This document shows, piece after piece, positions 4,200 through 15,900 of a DNA stretch of 57,863 nt (within the stretch, counting starts at the first letter, position 1; each line of letters opens with the position of its first letter). The notes under the pieces were generated by a model, which was not told where the DNA came from, did no database searches, and saw only the letters and a program-made list of their open reading frames with translations. This DNA is from a virus: positions 1 to 57,863 of the IMG/VR virus record IMGVR_UViG_3300036770_002369; one strand, 5' to 3'. The position numbers and the translations under genes are program-made.

Positions 4200-5096
4200 C
4201 TATTGGACCCAGCGGGCAGCTTGCTCCTTGAGGAGTGCCAATGCTCGGGAGACGGTGCCCTTCGGAAGATGAAGCTGGGCGGCGATCTCGATGCGGTTCA
4301 GCCCCTGATGGACGAGCGGCAAAATCTGGATGGCCACCCCCAGGTCCGGCCCCGAACCCGAAGCCCGTAGATGACGCAAGAAATCAGCCTCGGCATCCAC
4401 GGACTCCGTCATCCTCGGGTCCGACGAAGCGACCTCCCCTACGTCCTGGTCCTCACCGTCTGCTGCCGGTAAGCCCACCTGCTCTACCTGACGACGCCGA
4501 TTCTCCCGACGATGGAAGTTCGACAGGATGCACGAACAGACCATGTGGACGTAGTGGCCGAACGACGACTTTGAGGCGTCCCAAGCGCACCGACCCGCGT
4601 TCCTCGCCAACAGCCCCCGGTACACCTCCTGAAGCACGTCCTCCGGATCGTAGCCCGCTGCGAAGATGCGCGTCCCGAACCCGGCGAAGAGGAGCTTCCG
4701 CACCTCGTCCGCCCGGTTCTCCAAGTCGATGCCCGTAGGCCCCTTGGACGGCACCACGGTGAGCCCAGGACGCAAGACCGCCCCCGTGGAGGGAGGAGCG
4801 ACCGTCAGCCCCTCAGAAGCCGTCGTAGGTGCTCTACGGCATATCTCCGTGAGACTCGCCTCCGGCACCACCGAGCGACTCGACCAAGCCCCCAGTCGAA
4901 AGTAGCGGTCGAACGTCCAGTTCTTACGACCCCGACCCGCGACCGAGTCCAGCAGCGAGCGTACCGACGTGTAGATCGGGCCTGCCTCACCTACCTGGTA
5001 TCCGAACGAAAGAACCTCGACCCGACGACCCCCGTCCTCGTGTCGTGTGTATAGGACGGCGGGCTTTCCCGTGCTGATCTTCTGAACAGAGTGCAA
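4200..5096 (-). CDS. phage sigma-70-family factor with unusual N-terminal domain
   Basis: This 298-aa protein resembles an ECF-type sigma factor with a long N-terminal extension. Region 2 spans roughly 127-202 (YDPEDVLQEVYRGLLARN, then SSFGHYVHMVCSCILSNFHRRENRR). A region 4 helix-turn-helix lies at about 250-293 (LNRIEIAAQLHLPKGTVSRAL). The two are joined by an acidic linker. ECF factors are typically about 200 aa; the extra approximately 120 residues include the motif NWTFDRYFRLG near 59-69, whose function is unknown. The start is TTG at 5096, supported by a GGAGGT site 6 nt upstream. It would direct RNA polymerase to phage promoters, and the recurring GATAG boxes are plausible targets (inference). 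It is transcribed leftward from a near-consensus promoter at 5224-5252. Confidence 0.8.
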   Translation of the reverse strand: MHSVQKISTGKPAVLYTRHEDGGRRVEVLSFGYQVGEAGPIYTSVRSLLDSVAGRGRKNWTFDRYFRLGAWSSRSVVPEASLTEICRRAPTTASEGLTVAPPSTGAVLRPGLTVVPSKGPTGIDLENRADEVRKLLFAGFGTRIFAAGYDPEDVLQEVYRGLLARNAGRCAWDASKSSFGHYVHMVCSCILSNFHRRENRRRQVEQVGLPAADGEDQDVGEVASSDPRMTESVDAEADFLRHLRASGSGPDLGVAIQILPLVHQGLNRIEIAAQLHLPKGTVSRALALLKEQAARWVQ

Positions 5097-5223
5097 TCCC
5101 TACCTCCATTTTTGTGTAGGTTTGATCTTTTTCGGTTGTCGCCCAAACCGACCCAGGGTTACCCCACCCCACCGAATCGACCGAAAGATGGGCTCTGCCC
5201 GACTTCGTCGGGGCCTCGCCGGT

Positions 5224-5252
5224 CTTATACCGCTTATGTCTCGTCAGGTCAA
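5224..5252 (-). promoter_or_regulatory. near-consensus sigma-70 promoter for the sigma gene
   Basis: On the minus strand TTGACC (5252-5247), a 17-nt spacer and TATAAG (5229-5224) form a textbook host-type promoter about 130 nt upstream of the sigma gene. It is unlike the GATAG-type boxes used elsewhere. The rest of 5097-5487 is purine-rich on the plus strand and shows no convincing gene. Confidence 0.7.
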
Positions 5253-5487
5253 TCGGGGTCGTGAAGGGGTTTGTATTGGACCCGAACGGGTAGGTGTACT
5301 TGGGGGCTTCGATCTGGGGGATCGGTCCTTAGACCTCAGACAGAGGGTGTTATGGGGTCTTGGACGTCACTCGACATCGAAGGGGGGTCGAGGGGGTCGT
5401 TCTTGCTTGGACTGGGGGAGGGGAGGGAGGGGGTGGTACATCAAGGCCCGAGGAGGGGAGGGCTTTGATGTTTGTGAGGCAAGGTCG

Positions 5488-6255
5488 TTAGGCGGGGACT
5501 CCGGGGGCCTTCCACTTACCCGACATGACCGGACCTTCGGATCCGTCCCATTTGCCTCCGACGATGACGGCAGTTCCGCCGATCTGGGCTTTGCCGGTGA
5601 CGTGGGCATCGCCAGAGACTTTGGCATCGCCAAAGACATGGGCTCTGCCGGAGATGTTCGTATCGCCGTAGACATGGGCTCTGTCATAGACCTCGGCGTA
5701 GACGGAGATATGGGCGTCGCCGTAGACCTTGGCGATTTCATAGACCTTGGCGTTGCCGGAGACCTTGGCTTTGTCATAGACGTGGGCTCCGTCGTAGACC
5801 TTGGCGTCACCGAAGACCTGGGCGTTGCCGAAGACATGCGCTTGCTCAAAGACCTTGGCATCGCCGTAGACCTCGGCATCGCCATAGACCCATGATCTAC
5901 CGTAGACCTGGGCGTTTCCAGAGATTGCGGCGAGTCCGAAGACCTTGGCGAAACCGTAGACCTTAGCGTCGTCAAAGATTACGGCTTTGTCGTAGACATC
6001 GGCGTGGCCGTAGACCTCGGCGTGGCCGTAGACCTCGACTTCGCCGTAGATTTGTACGGTGTCGTAGATCGTGGCGCTGTCGTAGACTTGGGCATCGCCG
6101 TGGGCGTAGGCATCACCGTAAATGTGTTTTCCGTAGACGTTGACTTCCCCTCTAGCCCTACGGCTCAGGGAGGCAAGAATAGCCCTTCTCTCAGGATGCC
6201 CTACGGGAAGGGAGGCAGCTTTACGGATCAGGTGGGAACGAGCGGTTCGGTTCAT
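5488..6255 (-). CDS. hexapeptide-repeat left-handed beta-helix protein, paralogue A
   Basis: This 255-aa protein has a short basic N-terminal tag (MNRTARSHLIRKAASLPVG, to about residue 35). Roughly 30 consecutive hexapeptides of the type AKVYGD/AQVFGN follow (about residues 37-228), and it ends GSEGPVMSGKWKAPGVP. The six-residue periodicity with small residues at the inner turn predicts a left-handed parallel beta-helix. No acyltransferase catalytic residues are evident, so a structural or binding role is more likely. A close paralogue in inverted orientation lies at 56864-57649, with nearly identical ends and shuffled middle repeats. A GAGAGGA site precedes the ATG at 6255, and the conserved promoter-like block lies at 6284-6311. 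The opposite strand also has long open frames, an artefact of the repeats. Confidence 0.85.
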   Translation of the reverse strand: MNRTARSHLIRKAASLPVGHPERRAILASLSRRARGEVNVYGKHIYGDAYAHGDAQVYDSATIYDTVQIYGEVEVYGHAEVYGHADVYDKAVIFDDAKVYGFAKVFGLAAISGNAQVYGRSWVYGDAEVYGDAKVFEQAHVFGNAQVFGDAKVYDGAHVYDKAKVSGNAKVYEIAKVYGDAHISVYAEVYDRAHVYGDTNISGRAHVFGDAKVSGDAHVTGKAQIGGTAVIVGGKWDGSEGPVMSGKWKAPGVPA

Positions 6256-6283
6256 GGTGGATTCGGTCCTCTCGCTTAGGGGA

Positions 6284-6311
6284 GGGCTATCGAAAGCCTA
6301 GCGGGGGTCAG
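6284..6311 (-). promoter_or_regulatory. CGATAG-type promoter-like element upstream of beta-helix gene A
   Basis: On the minus strand CTGACC, a 16-nt spacer (CCCGCTAGGCTTTCGA) and TAGCCC lead to TAAGCGAGAGGA, which contains the ribosome binding site. It is nearly identical to the elements at 56221 and 56819. The rightward structural module starts 20 nt away at 6331 with its own GATAGG (about 6323), so this intergenic region is divergent. Confidence 0.65.
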
Positions 6312-6330
6312 GGGGCGGTAAGATAGGGGG

Positions 6331-6939
6331 GTGGCGCTTTCACCTCCCGTTCTGTTCTCGGCGCTTCAATCGTCTCGTGGGGTCGGTGTCTTTCCTCTAT
6401 TCGGGGTCAGCTATGATCGACTGGCGTTGGCTTTGAGCGAAGCGGTCGCGACTTGGGCTTTAGGTCAGCCTCAGAACTTGGCTTTGACGGGGGCGGTCGT
6501 GGGGGTCTCAGGTACGGGGGCGGTCAATCCTGTTCTCTCTCGTCTTGTCATCCCCCCTTCTATCCCGGTGATGGTTGGTGCGTTGACGGGAGCGGGGGCG
6601 ACGGGTCCGGCGGCTTCGAGTCTAGGGGCAGCGGTCGCTACAGGCATGGCTTCGGCGTTCACGGCTTCGGGTCAGTTCACGGGTCCGGTCGTCGGGGTGG
6701 GTAACGGGGTCAGCACGGCGAGGGTGACGGTCGCGAATCCGGCGACGTTGGCTGCGGCTTTGTCGGGGGTTCTTGGTCCTCTGTTCGGGGCGGGTCCGGC
6801 GGTGTCGATTTTCGTAGCGGGCCTATCGCAAGGGATATGTGGAGTCCTCCTTTTAGGTACGGGTACGGGTCAGGTCGTAGGCGTCCCTACGGTCCCTCCG
6901 GTTCCGGCCTCGACGGTCGCTATCCACGCGGTGATCTAA
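6331..6939 (+). CDS. hydrophobic Gly/Ala/Val-rich protein at head of structural module, 202 aa
   Basis: This 202-aa protein of unknown function is rich in Gly, Ala, Val and Thr. Hydrophobic stretches (VGALTGAGATGPAASSLGAA, VSIFVAGLSQGICGVLLLG) alternate with turn-rich GTGTG motifs. It lacks a clear signal peptide. Short proteins of this style often precede baseplate genes in large phages, so a small virion component is plausible. The GTG start at 6331 directly follows AGATAGGGGG, which could serve both as a promoter box and as a G-rich ribosome-binding region. Its stop is 1 nt before the ATG of the 3753-aa protein, so the two are translationally coupled. Confidence 0.7.
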   Translation: MALSPPVLFSALQSSRGVGVFPLFGVSYDRLALALSEAVATWALGQPQNLALTGAVVGVSGTGAVNPVLSRLVIPPSIPVMVGALTGAGATGPAASSLGAAVATGMASAFTASGQFTGPVVGVGNGVSTARVTVANPATLAAALSGVLGPLFGAGPAVSIFVAGLSQGICGVLLLGTGTGQVVGVPTVPPVPASTVAIHAVI

Positions 6940-6940
6940 G

Positions 6941-9900
6941 ATGAGCTTCGATTTTTCGGGTTACGTTCTTCGGTCTGCTCAGGTTGCTCCGTCCAATGCC
7001 CCTACGACGGCGGAAGCCACGACGGGTGTGGTCAGGGACGTCCGTCCAGTCCCAGCGGTGTATACGTTGCAGCCTGGTGGTGGTGCCGGGTCGCCTCCCG
7101 ATTTCGTGGATGCTGCTGCCGACCAGTATCGGGCGGCGGTTTTGGGCGCTCGGGGTACGAGTTCGACGGAATACCTCTTGTGGGCTCAGAACACGTCTCA
7201 GCTAGGTCTTGTCTCCGACCCTTCGTGGTGGGCGAACTTGGCGGACGGACTGGGTTCGATCCCTTCGGGTACGCTCACGGTCACCGATCTTGATCCCCCG
7301 GACCTCGACCCTCCGCTCCCTGCCGGATACGGGTTCTTTTACGATGGGACCGACCGGGTCATCGTCACGGATCGTGGGAACCGCAGTCTCGGGATCATTT
7401 ACCGGCTGGTGGTCGCTCGCGGGGACGTCGAGTACGACGATGACGGTTGGGAGCGGGTCGGCGGGCAGATCGACCCCATCAACGGGAATCGGGAAGGCAG
7501 TCCTCCGTACCTCGTTTTGGACATCGATCCTTCAGATCAAGATCCGGTCTCGGGGGTCGTCCGTCTTACGTCGGCTCAGTTGATTTTGCTCCAGGGCGGT
7601 CTTTCTCAAAGTCGTGGGGACCGGGTCATCGAGGTCGTGTACACGGTAGCTCCGGCTCGTTTCTGGTGGACGCGGAATGACCGTTACGGTCTACGCTTTG
7701 GGTGGAACGGAAAGACTCGAAGGTGGGAGCCTTTCAAGGGTGGAGCCCCTAAGAACTTGGGGCCGCTTCAGTTCGACTCCGCCTATCAGTTGGACCCTCG
7801 GTTCGGAAACCTGCCGATCAACGCTTATCTGCCGGGCGACGCTCTGACTCCGGACTCGTATGCGATGATCCGTCTGGGGACTTCGCCGGGGTCTTCCAGT
7901 CTTCCGGTCGCTGCCGACGGCACATTCACGGGGATCCGGATCAAGGCAGACGCGGATGTCGAGGCGGGCTTTGATTTCTCGACGGACGCTTCGGTCTCGG
8001 GGGTCTTGGGTCAGTCGAACGGTCTTCTGGTCTTCAATCCGGCGTACACCGAGCTTCATGCGGGCAAGACCATCTGGTACGTCTATCAGGATTTCCAGGC
8101 GGACTCGAATGGTGTTCTTGGTCCTTTGAAGAACGCCGACGTGACCCCTCTGTTCCTCGCCCCTATCCCTGGGGCTTTGGATCACCCGTTCGTCCGCATT
8201 GGTTCTCGGCGTCCGTTGACGCCGACTTTGGTCGAGACGGATGCGGCTTTGGAGTCGGCTTCCTCTCCGGGGGAGGGGGAGGTCATCGTCTCTCTTTCGA
8301 CGGGTCGGCTTCGGTTCAGTCCAGGGGACATTGGGAAAGCGGACCCCTCTGGGCCTTTGTTCGATCTCCAGTTCCTTGGGGCGTCGGTCATCTATGACGG
8401 TCTGGCACTCAATGCGGTGCCTCAACCGACTCGGGCTCCGGTTCCTTTGCTGAATTCCTCTGGTGGGGTCGCTTCCGTCGGTCTAGGGAACGCGCTGTTC
8501 ATCCCCAACGCTTCTTATCTTCCGACGACGGCGAGCGGTTCGGACCCGTACCGGGGTCTCGGTCGTTCGGGCATCTTGGACGCTCCCGACGGTACGGGTT
8601 CTCTTCCCGATCAGGTCGGTGTCGAGGCGAGTGTTCGTCCCGGAGGGGACACGGTCGGGGCGACGACCACGGGTCGTATCCGTCAGGTCACGGACGGCAT
8701 GGGGGACGCTTTCCTGTTTTCCCGTGCGGGGGCTTTGCTCCAGATCGTCACCGTGGACAATCCGGACGATCTTCCCTCGTCTTCGGACGTTCCTCGGGGG
8801 GTCGCCTATGTATGCAAGCAGGCGGAAGCCCTTGGGGGTGGTGCGGTCGGGTCGAGGGTTCAGATCAGCCGGGAGGATCGCAAGGCTGCGCGCGACAACC
8901 CTTTGTATTTCCTCCAGTCGGTTTTGACTCCTTCCGCGTACACGACGCAGGCCCGGGTCTATTCCAAGGTCCGCAAGGTCTTTCGGTTCAATGGTTCGGA
9001 GGTCTTGTACTTTGCCATCGACGGGGTGGTGCAATCTTGGGCGTCCGCCATCTTGATTGCTGCCTTCCCGGACTTGGATTTCTTTACGGCAGAGCAGGTC
9101 GCTGCGAGCATCGACTCTGTCCTCACGGTCGGTCAGTCGCGAGCGATCAACGGGAGCGTCCTGCTGGAGTCATTGACCAGCGGGTCGGTCGAGATTGGTT
9201 TTGGGACCGGGGGGTCTCGTGACCTGTCCGGTGCAGCGGCACTTGGTTTTCTCCCGGGCTGGCGGGTGGTCGAGGGTATCGACAACTGGCTACCAGACTC
9301 GGGGGCCAGTTACGGTCTCTATCGGAGTCCGGTCAATCTTGACCGTTCCGGTGCGACCGCTGATTTCAATGACGTGGATCGGCTCTCGGGGGCTGTGCTT
9401 CAGGAGAGCATCTCGCCCAACCCCTTCGTGTTTTTGGACAATGTGCCCCTACAGGATGTTGCGGGCTATGACGACGGGGTCTTTTTCCAGTTCTCGAACG
9501 TGATCGTTGAGGGGGAGACGGTTCAACTGGTGAACCGCCCGTTGAAGAACTACCAGGACGTCCTCTACGGGTTCGGGGATGGCAAGTTCAACTGGCTAGA
9601 GCAGGACATCGCGACCACGACCCTTCAGCAACCTACGTCCACGTTTTCCCTTGGGCGCACCAGCATTGTCCCGGAGTCCATGTTCGGCATCCCTGGCTTG
9701 GCTGGAGGTCTCTATGCTGCCGATCTGGATTCTTCATCCAGCGGCAGTTTTACGCTCCTTGACCCCGACACGCAGTACGTCCTCCCGCTCGCGGGCCAAA
9801 CGGGCGAGGTCATCTTGATTGACCGCTTCGGGGACCGGGCGACCTTTGGTTCCCTTGGCGCTTTTGCTGCCGACACCACGACCTTCACCGATTCGGGTGC

Positions 9901-12900
9901 TTCCTTCACCACGACCGTTCAGCCGGGCTATCGGCTGAAGATCACCTCGGGCGAGGCCCAAGGGTCTTACACGGTCATCAACGTCCTCAGTAACACCCAG
10001 CTTGAGGTCGCGCCTCCGTTCCTGTTTTCCTCGGTTCGATCAACACCTTGGGAGGCTTTCCGGGGATTCACTTCAGCGGTGTATGACCCCGGACTCGTGG
10101 CTGATGTTCTTTACAAGGACTTCAACCACCTCTCCTCGGAGCCCTTTGTCATCCGGGTGCTCACACTTCTCGGTCTCACGCCTCCGAATCCCCCTAGCGG
10201 GCCTCGGCTCCGCATCCCCAGTCTTGCGGCCATCGAAGCGAGCGGTCGGCCTATTCAGATCCGGTTCGGTCTATCCGCCCCTACCGCAGCGAACACGGCT
10301 TCTCTTCTGGCCTTGAGTCAGTCGAACCAGGGGGTGCTCGCCAACTACCTCACGCTCCCGGATACGGCACGTCTCGACTCGGGGGCTTTTAGCGTCCGAC
10401 TCGGGACGACCACGTTCACGGCGACTCCGGTCACGAGCTTCAGTCCCGACCCGGGGGGCGGTACGGGCATCGAATACCTCACCGTCTTGGCGAACACGGA
10501 CGGTCAGCTTCGCCCTCGGGGGACGCTCAAGTTCGGGACGCAGCTTCTCTCGGAGTACGCTTCGGCTCCCGTCTGGTATGTCGAGACGTTCCAAGGGGCG
10601 GCGGCTTTGTCCTCTGGGGTGGTCGAGTATGACCGGGAGACGGGTGATCTGAACTTCTCTCAGGCGGACCTGATCTCCCATGTGGATGAGAAGGTCTACC
10701 TGGTCGAGCAGATGATCACCACGGGTCGCAAGGACGTGGCGATCAACCCGGTCGCGGGTTCGTTCACGTTCAACGAGCCCCTTCAGTCGGGTCAGTCGGT
10801 CGAGGTCGAGTACTACCGGGCGAACGCAGAAGGGCGGCGGTTCGGTGACCTGATCATCGAGTTCCTCCCTGTCTACATCAAGAACGAGGTCGCGATCCAG
10901 CAGGCGTCCCCCGATACCTTCTTGTTCAATCCTGCGAACCGGACGGTCGATCAAGGCTTCGAGCCTGTCGTCTACATCGGCCCGGTGCAGCAGAACTTCG
11001 GGGGTCAACCGGACTACGTTCTCGATTATCCCCCGGACCTCAATGGCCAGGGGCGCCTTCGGTTCTCTCGGGCCATTCCCAGCTACGTTCCGGTCAAGGT
11101 CACCTATGCGGTCTTCGAGGCGGCGGGGGGCGAGACGTCTTATGACACGAGCCAACGCCCTGTGTATCGGCCTCCGTTCTTCATCACGGCGAACCAAAAC
11201 AAGTTCGGGCTACGGGGTGACCGGACTTCGGAGTTCCAGCCGGGCCAGCTTCTCCGCATCGGACGGGAGTGCTTTTACGTCCGGGGTACGCAGTACTTTC
11301 CGCCGACGTTGACGGGCGGAGACGTGACCTCCGTCCTCATCTTCCCTTCGACCACGTTGGAGGTCGGTAGCCGGTCCCCAGGTAACGACACCTTGACCTT
11401 CATCACGGAAGGTCCGGTCACCACGGTCGTCGATCCTGACGGCCCTTCTCCAGTTCCGACGACGGCTGACGCTGGGTTCATGCAGCCCCTTCCGATAGAC
11501 GTCTTTCCGTTTGAGCCGGTCACGCGAGGCCAAAAGAAAATCACCTTCAAGGGCAATCTGATGACCTTCGCGGTCGCGGGTCATCTCCTGGAGGTTGGTG
11601 GGCGTCCGTTCACGATCACGCAGTCGGAGTTGAGCGAAGACGGTAGCCGGACGATCATCACGGTATCGGCCCCGTTCAATGCGGCGGTCACGACGGGATC
11701 GAATCCGACGGTCAAGCTCTCCTACCGACCTGTCTATCCGCCCTCGGTTCGGGATCTGATCGGTGTTGGCCCTGTTCTGGACTCAGAACCTGTCGAGCTA
11801 GTCCTGTTCGGTGAAAAGGACCAAGCAAACCAAGAAAAACCAGGTCGGACGCTCATTCCCGACATCGAGTACCGGCTGGACCCAGACTCGGGTTCGATCA
11901 AGCTCTTGGAGCCTCTCCAAGCACCATTGGCAAGTGACCAGCGGCTTCTCTTGTCTTTCACTCGCAGGCGCGTTGTTCAGCCGTTCCTGAAGAATGGTGT
12001 CCTCGTGGAACCCAGGATCCATGCGGATTTTCGGTACACGACCCTTCCCAGTGCTCAGAACGGGCTTCTGGGGGGTCAGCTTGCGGCCACCTACACGTTC
12101 GCTTCACCGGATAGTTTCTACTTCCGCATGGTGCCCTTGGCGCAGTTCCTCGGGGAAGCGGCGAAGGAGGCCCAGGCGGAGATCAAGGCCAAGCAGCCCG
12201 CAGGCGGAGCGATCAAGCTCGGTACGGCTTCGACGAATAACTGGGATCGGGGGAATGAAGGGCTCTTGGCCCAGCGTCGTGATTTGCTCGACAAAGATCG
12301 GGCGGCGCGGACGTTCCTCGGCTTCTACAATGAGACCGTCCTGACGTTTGAGCAAGTCTTGGAGACGATTTCGGGTCGCCTCATCGGAGATCAGGACGGC
12401 AAGTTCCGCTTCTGGGTCGGCAAGGGCAAAGACTACGCTCCCCCGGGCTACGAAGACGAGATCACGGGGCTCTTGAACCCCCGGCTCCTCTGGAACCAAG
12501 TCTTCAATGAGGCTGCGCCGGATGCGGACATCTGGGTGCTCGAATCCGACTGGCTCGTCAAGCCGTTGACGGCCACCCTCGTGGACAAAGAGGTCGAAGG
12601 TGACTCGCCGGATCCGGATTTCCTCGACCGGCTCGTTGTCCGTCAACTCAAGCTCGTCCAAAACGATGTTGATGACCGGATCCTCATCGCGCGCGGCCCC
12701 GATGAAGCCGGTTGGCTCGCCCCCTACAGATCGAAGGGTGTCTATGCTCGCATGAGCGACCCCCAGCCCTACTCCCGGTTGTTCCCGCAGCGGACCCGGG
12801 CTTTTTTCTTCACCTATCCGGGCATCGGGGCCGATCCAGCAACCGGCGACCCTGGCATCTATACCTGGGGCCGAATGTTTGGCGGAGAAGACTCTTCGAC

Positions 12901-15900
12901 GAACGGAAAGCCCATTGGCCGCTTGAAGAACCCTGTTCTGGGGAACATTGAGAACGTCAACACCGCGACGCTCCTCAACCGATATTCCCGAGCGCGTGTG
13001 TGGGGTTACTTCCCGAACGGGATTCCGGCCAACTCGTTCCCGGGACAGGTCGCCCCTATCGTAGAACCTTGCCTCATCGCGACCCCCGCTTCATTGAGCG
13101 ATTTTCCGCTTGATCCCGAGACGGGCTACCCGGATCCCACAAAACTCCTCTCCCAAGGAGGGTCGGTCATTGATCTCGTGACCGGAAACCCCGACCTTGC
13201 GACCCCACCTTTTGCCGTTGGGCAACAGATCGGATGGGGCAAGCCGGACGGGAAGTCCTATCAGGCAGCGACCAACTCGCTCCTCTCAATCTTCGGGACA
13301 CCCGGCTTGGAGGGGCTCTATGTCCGGGACGTGCAGTACGGGTGCGTCCTGCGCTTCGCTAACTATGGGGGGACGCCCATCAACAGCCCCGACCAAGTGC
13401 TCGTGTCCGTCACTCCCGGGTCCGGTGTGCGTGCGGAGGTGTTCCCCATCGAACAGGGCGACACCATCTACGTCGTCCCACCTGTAGGGGCCTCTAGTTA
13501 CCCTCCCCCCGGCTTCTCAGACCCGCCAACGGCGGAGGAACTCGCGCAACTTGCAGATCGACTCCCCGCATACCGCACCGGATTTGACGTGGAGATCCAG
13601 GCGGACGGTCAGGTGATCGACAACACCTGGCCCTCCTTCTCGGACCCGTTCTTCTTCGGCCTCAAAGAAATCTTCGGGCAGCGTCCGCCGCGACCCCTCT
13701 CACCCCTGGAAGGTGTCGTCCAGTTCAGCTATCTGAAACAGAACCCGCTGAACATTCCGGCCCTACAAGGCTTGGATAGGGATGATGCAGGCGATGAGCG
13801 CATCCCTTACCTCGCGACCGGGAACACCGAGCTAGACCGCTTCGATCAGCTATCCACGGTGTCCTCGGAGGTGATGACCGCCCAGAACGGGGCGCTCACC
13901 CTCTACGTCTATCCAGACGAGATCCCCGCCGACGATGGTTCTACGGTCGTCGCCGTGACCCCCTGGGTCGGAGCCGTGGACCGCGAACCCGCCGCCTTGA
14001 TGACCGATCAGGACGTCGAACCGAACACGGCGGGTCATGCGAGCTTCGGGGAGCCCGGTATTGGGAACGTCGAAGGCTTTGACCTTCTTCTGGTCCAGGT
14101 CGATGACGCCGCCACGAACGTCCCGCTAGGGGCTCAGGGCATCTTGACTGTGGGGGCGGTCGAGACCCGGAACCTCGGCGGCACGTCTTACGGGAGCCTC
14201 GTTGAACCTCCTCGGTTCATCACGCAGACGACGCCTCCCGCTGGACCCGGAAACTCGACGGGCTCGCCCGTCCGGTATTTCTTTGGGAACGCTCAGGCGT
14301 TCACCAATCCCCCGTATCCGGTAGATCCTCAGATCAGCCCTCCCGACGGCATTTACATCGTCGAGGATACGGCAGCAGGGCTCACGATTCTCGACCTGTC
14401 CTCGGTGACGGTCACGCTCAACAACGGCCTTGCGGTCGGTACGGGAAACCTGAACGACATCTGGGCCGCATCCGCGAACAACATCATCACCCTTCGGCTC
14501 TACGCTCGCCAGGATCCGAACCGGGCTCCCGGCTTTGATCCCGCAGCCGGGACCGTCTTGCTCACCCTGGTCATCGAGGGCTTGAACCTCGCCGTGACGG
14601 ACTACCTGGGGGTGACGAACAACTTCGTGTTGACCGGGCCTCCGGTCTTCGGGACGCATCAAGTACCCTTCGCCCCTGTCGATCAGAACCGGCAGATCCA
14701 CTTGCCGATCCTCGGGGCCATTCCTTTCGTCGGGCCTACGCCCACGAGCGGCCCTATCCCGTACTCGGTGGTCGATCCGGGCGGGCCAAACCAGATCATC
14801 AGTTCGCTCTACGGGTTCGAGTATTCGCTGTCCCTGGATACTTGGTCGTCCTCCGGCCAGTCGGACACCGCGTACATCGCGGAGGACCGGCTGACCTTTG
14901 CGGAGGTCATTGACTTCCGACTTGCCAAGGTCCGGGGCTATACGCACCCGGCGAACCCCCTGACAGACCTACAGGCGAACCTCGTGGTGTTCGAGGTGAC
15001 CATCGGAGGTCAGTTCTCAGCCATCAATGCAGTCGCCAACGGAGTCGGATTCTTTCCGTCCCCCTTCACGTTCCTTCATCGGTCCAACGCCGCGAGCGTG
15101 GACGACGTGGGCGGGACGTGGACGAACGCAGTAGCCCTGGCCTCCTCGGAGATCGGGACGATCCGGGTTCCCGCCTTCGAGGGCTGGTTCAACACCCCTA
15201 TTGAGATCGGCGGTTCGCCCCTCTCGGACGTGGTGTTCTCGGCGGTCCCTTCCTGCCCCGACGTGAAGAACGGTTCGACCATCTGTCTGGGAACGGGGAC
15301 GACCGAAAGCGCGTACTCGGGGCTTCCGGATGCCGTACAGCGGGACAATCGTATCAGGGACGTATCCGTAGTATCGGGAGACTTGGGGCTCATTGAGAAG
15401 GGAGACCTTCTCATCATCGATCAGGCCGATCATCCAACAGACCGGGCGACGACCAAGGCAGGGACGTACTTGGTCCGCTATGCCGTAGAAGCGGATCCCG
15501 GGCAGCAATACGGTCAAGCTACGGCAGACGCAAGTGCGGCGTACTCGGGTTGGACCCCCACGGTTTTTCCTTCGGTCATCTCCTACAATAGCGGGACCGG
15601 AGTTCTCACCGTGGATGGCCAATGGGGGCTCTTTGGCTGGGGCTCGCGCGCCTATGTCGTCTCGTCCATGAGCAAGCTCTCCTCGACGAACGTGATGACC
15701 TACCGGGAGGGGTTGATCAGCGCCAACATTCTTGGTGTGGTTCCCGTCGGTGGTGTCTATCAGGTCACCCTCGACACGACGACCCTGACCTATGCCAATG
15801 GCGACTCCCTGACGGCGGTCCAGGCAACACCGTTCATCCAGCCTGGGATGCTCGTCTCGGGCATGACTTCGCTTCCGATCACGGTTCGAGGAGGCAATTT

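Larger units (their letters stand above)
5488..6320 (-). repeat. inverted partner of 56816-57649 (long inverted repeat ends)
   Basis: The upstream block, the first approximately 100 coding bases and the last approximately 60 coding bases of this segment are nearly identical, in opposite orientation, to 56816-57649. The central hexapeptide region is similar but not collinear. The two copies bracket the entire structural module (about 50 kb). Confidence 0.75.

Noticed and set aside
1-5100. A reverse transcriptase or adenine-rich template repeat for the DGR-like cassettes
   Set aside because: No ORF here or elsewhere in the window shows a reverse-transcriptase motif, and none of the three cassettes is adenine-rich enough to be a template repeat.
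5122-5975. Long ORFs antisense or out of frame to the beta-helix gene (Asp-Leu-Gly and Thr-Pro-Arg-Ser repeats)
   Set aside because: Periodic 18-bp repeats keep other frames open. These readings have low-complexity composition and no ribosome binding site, while the minus-strand frame has a clear start and hexapeptide pattern.
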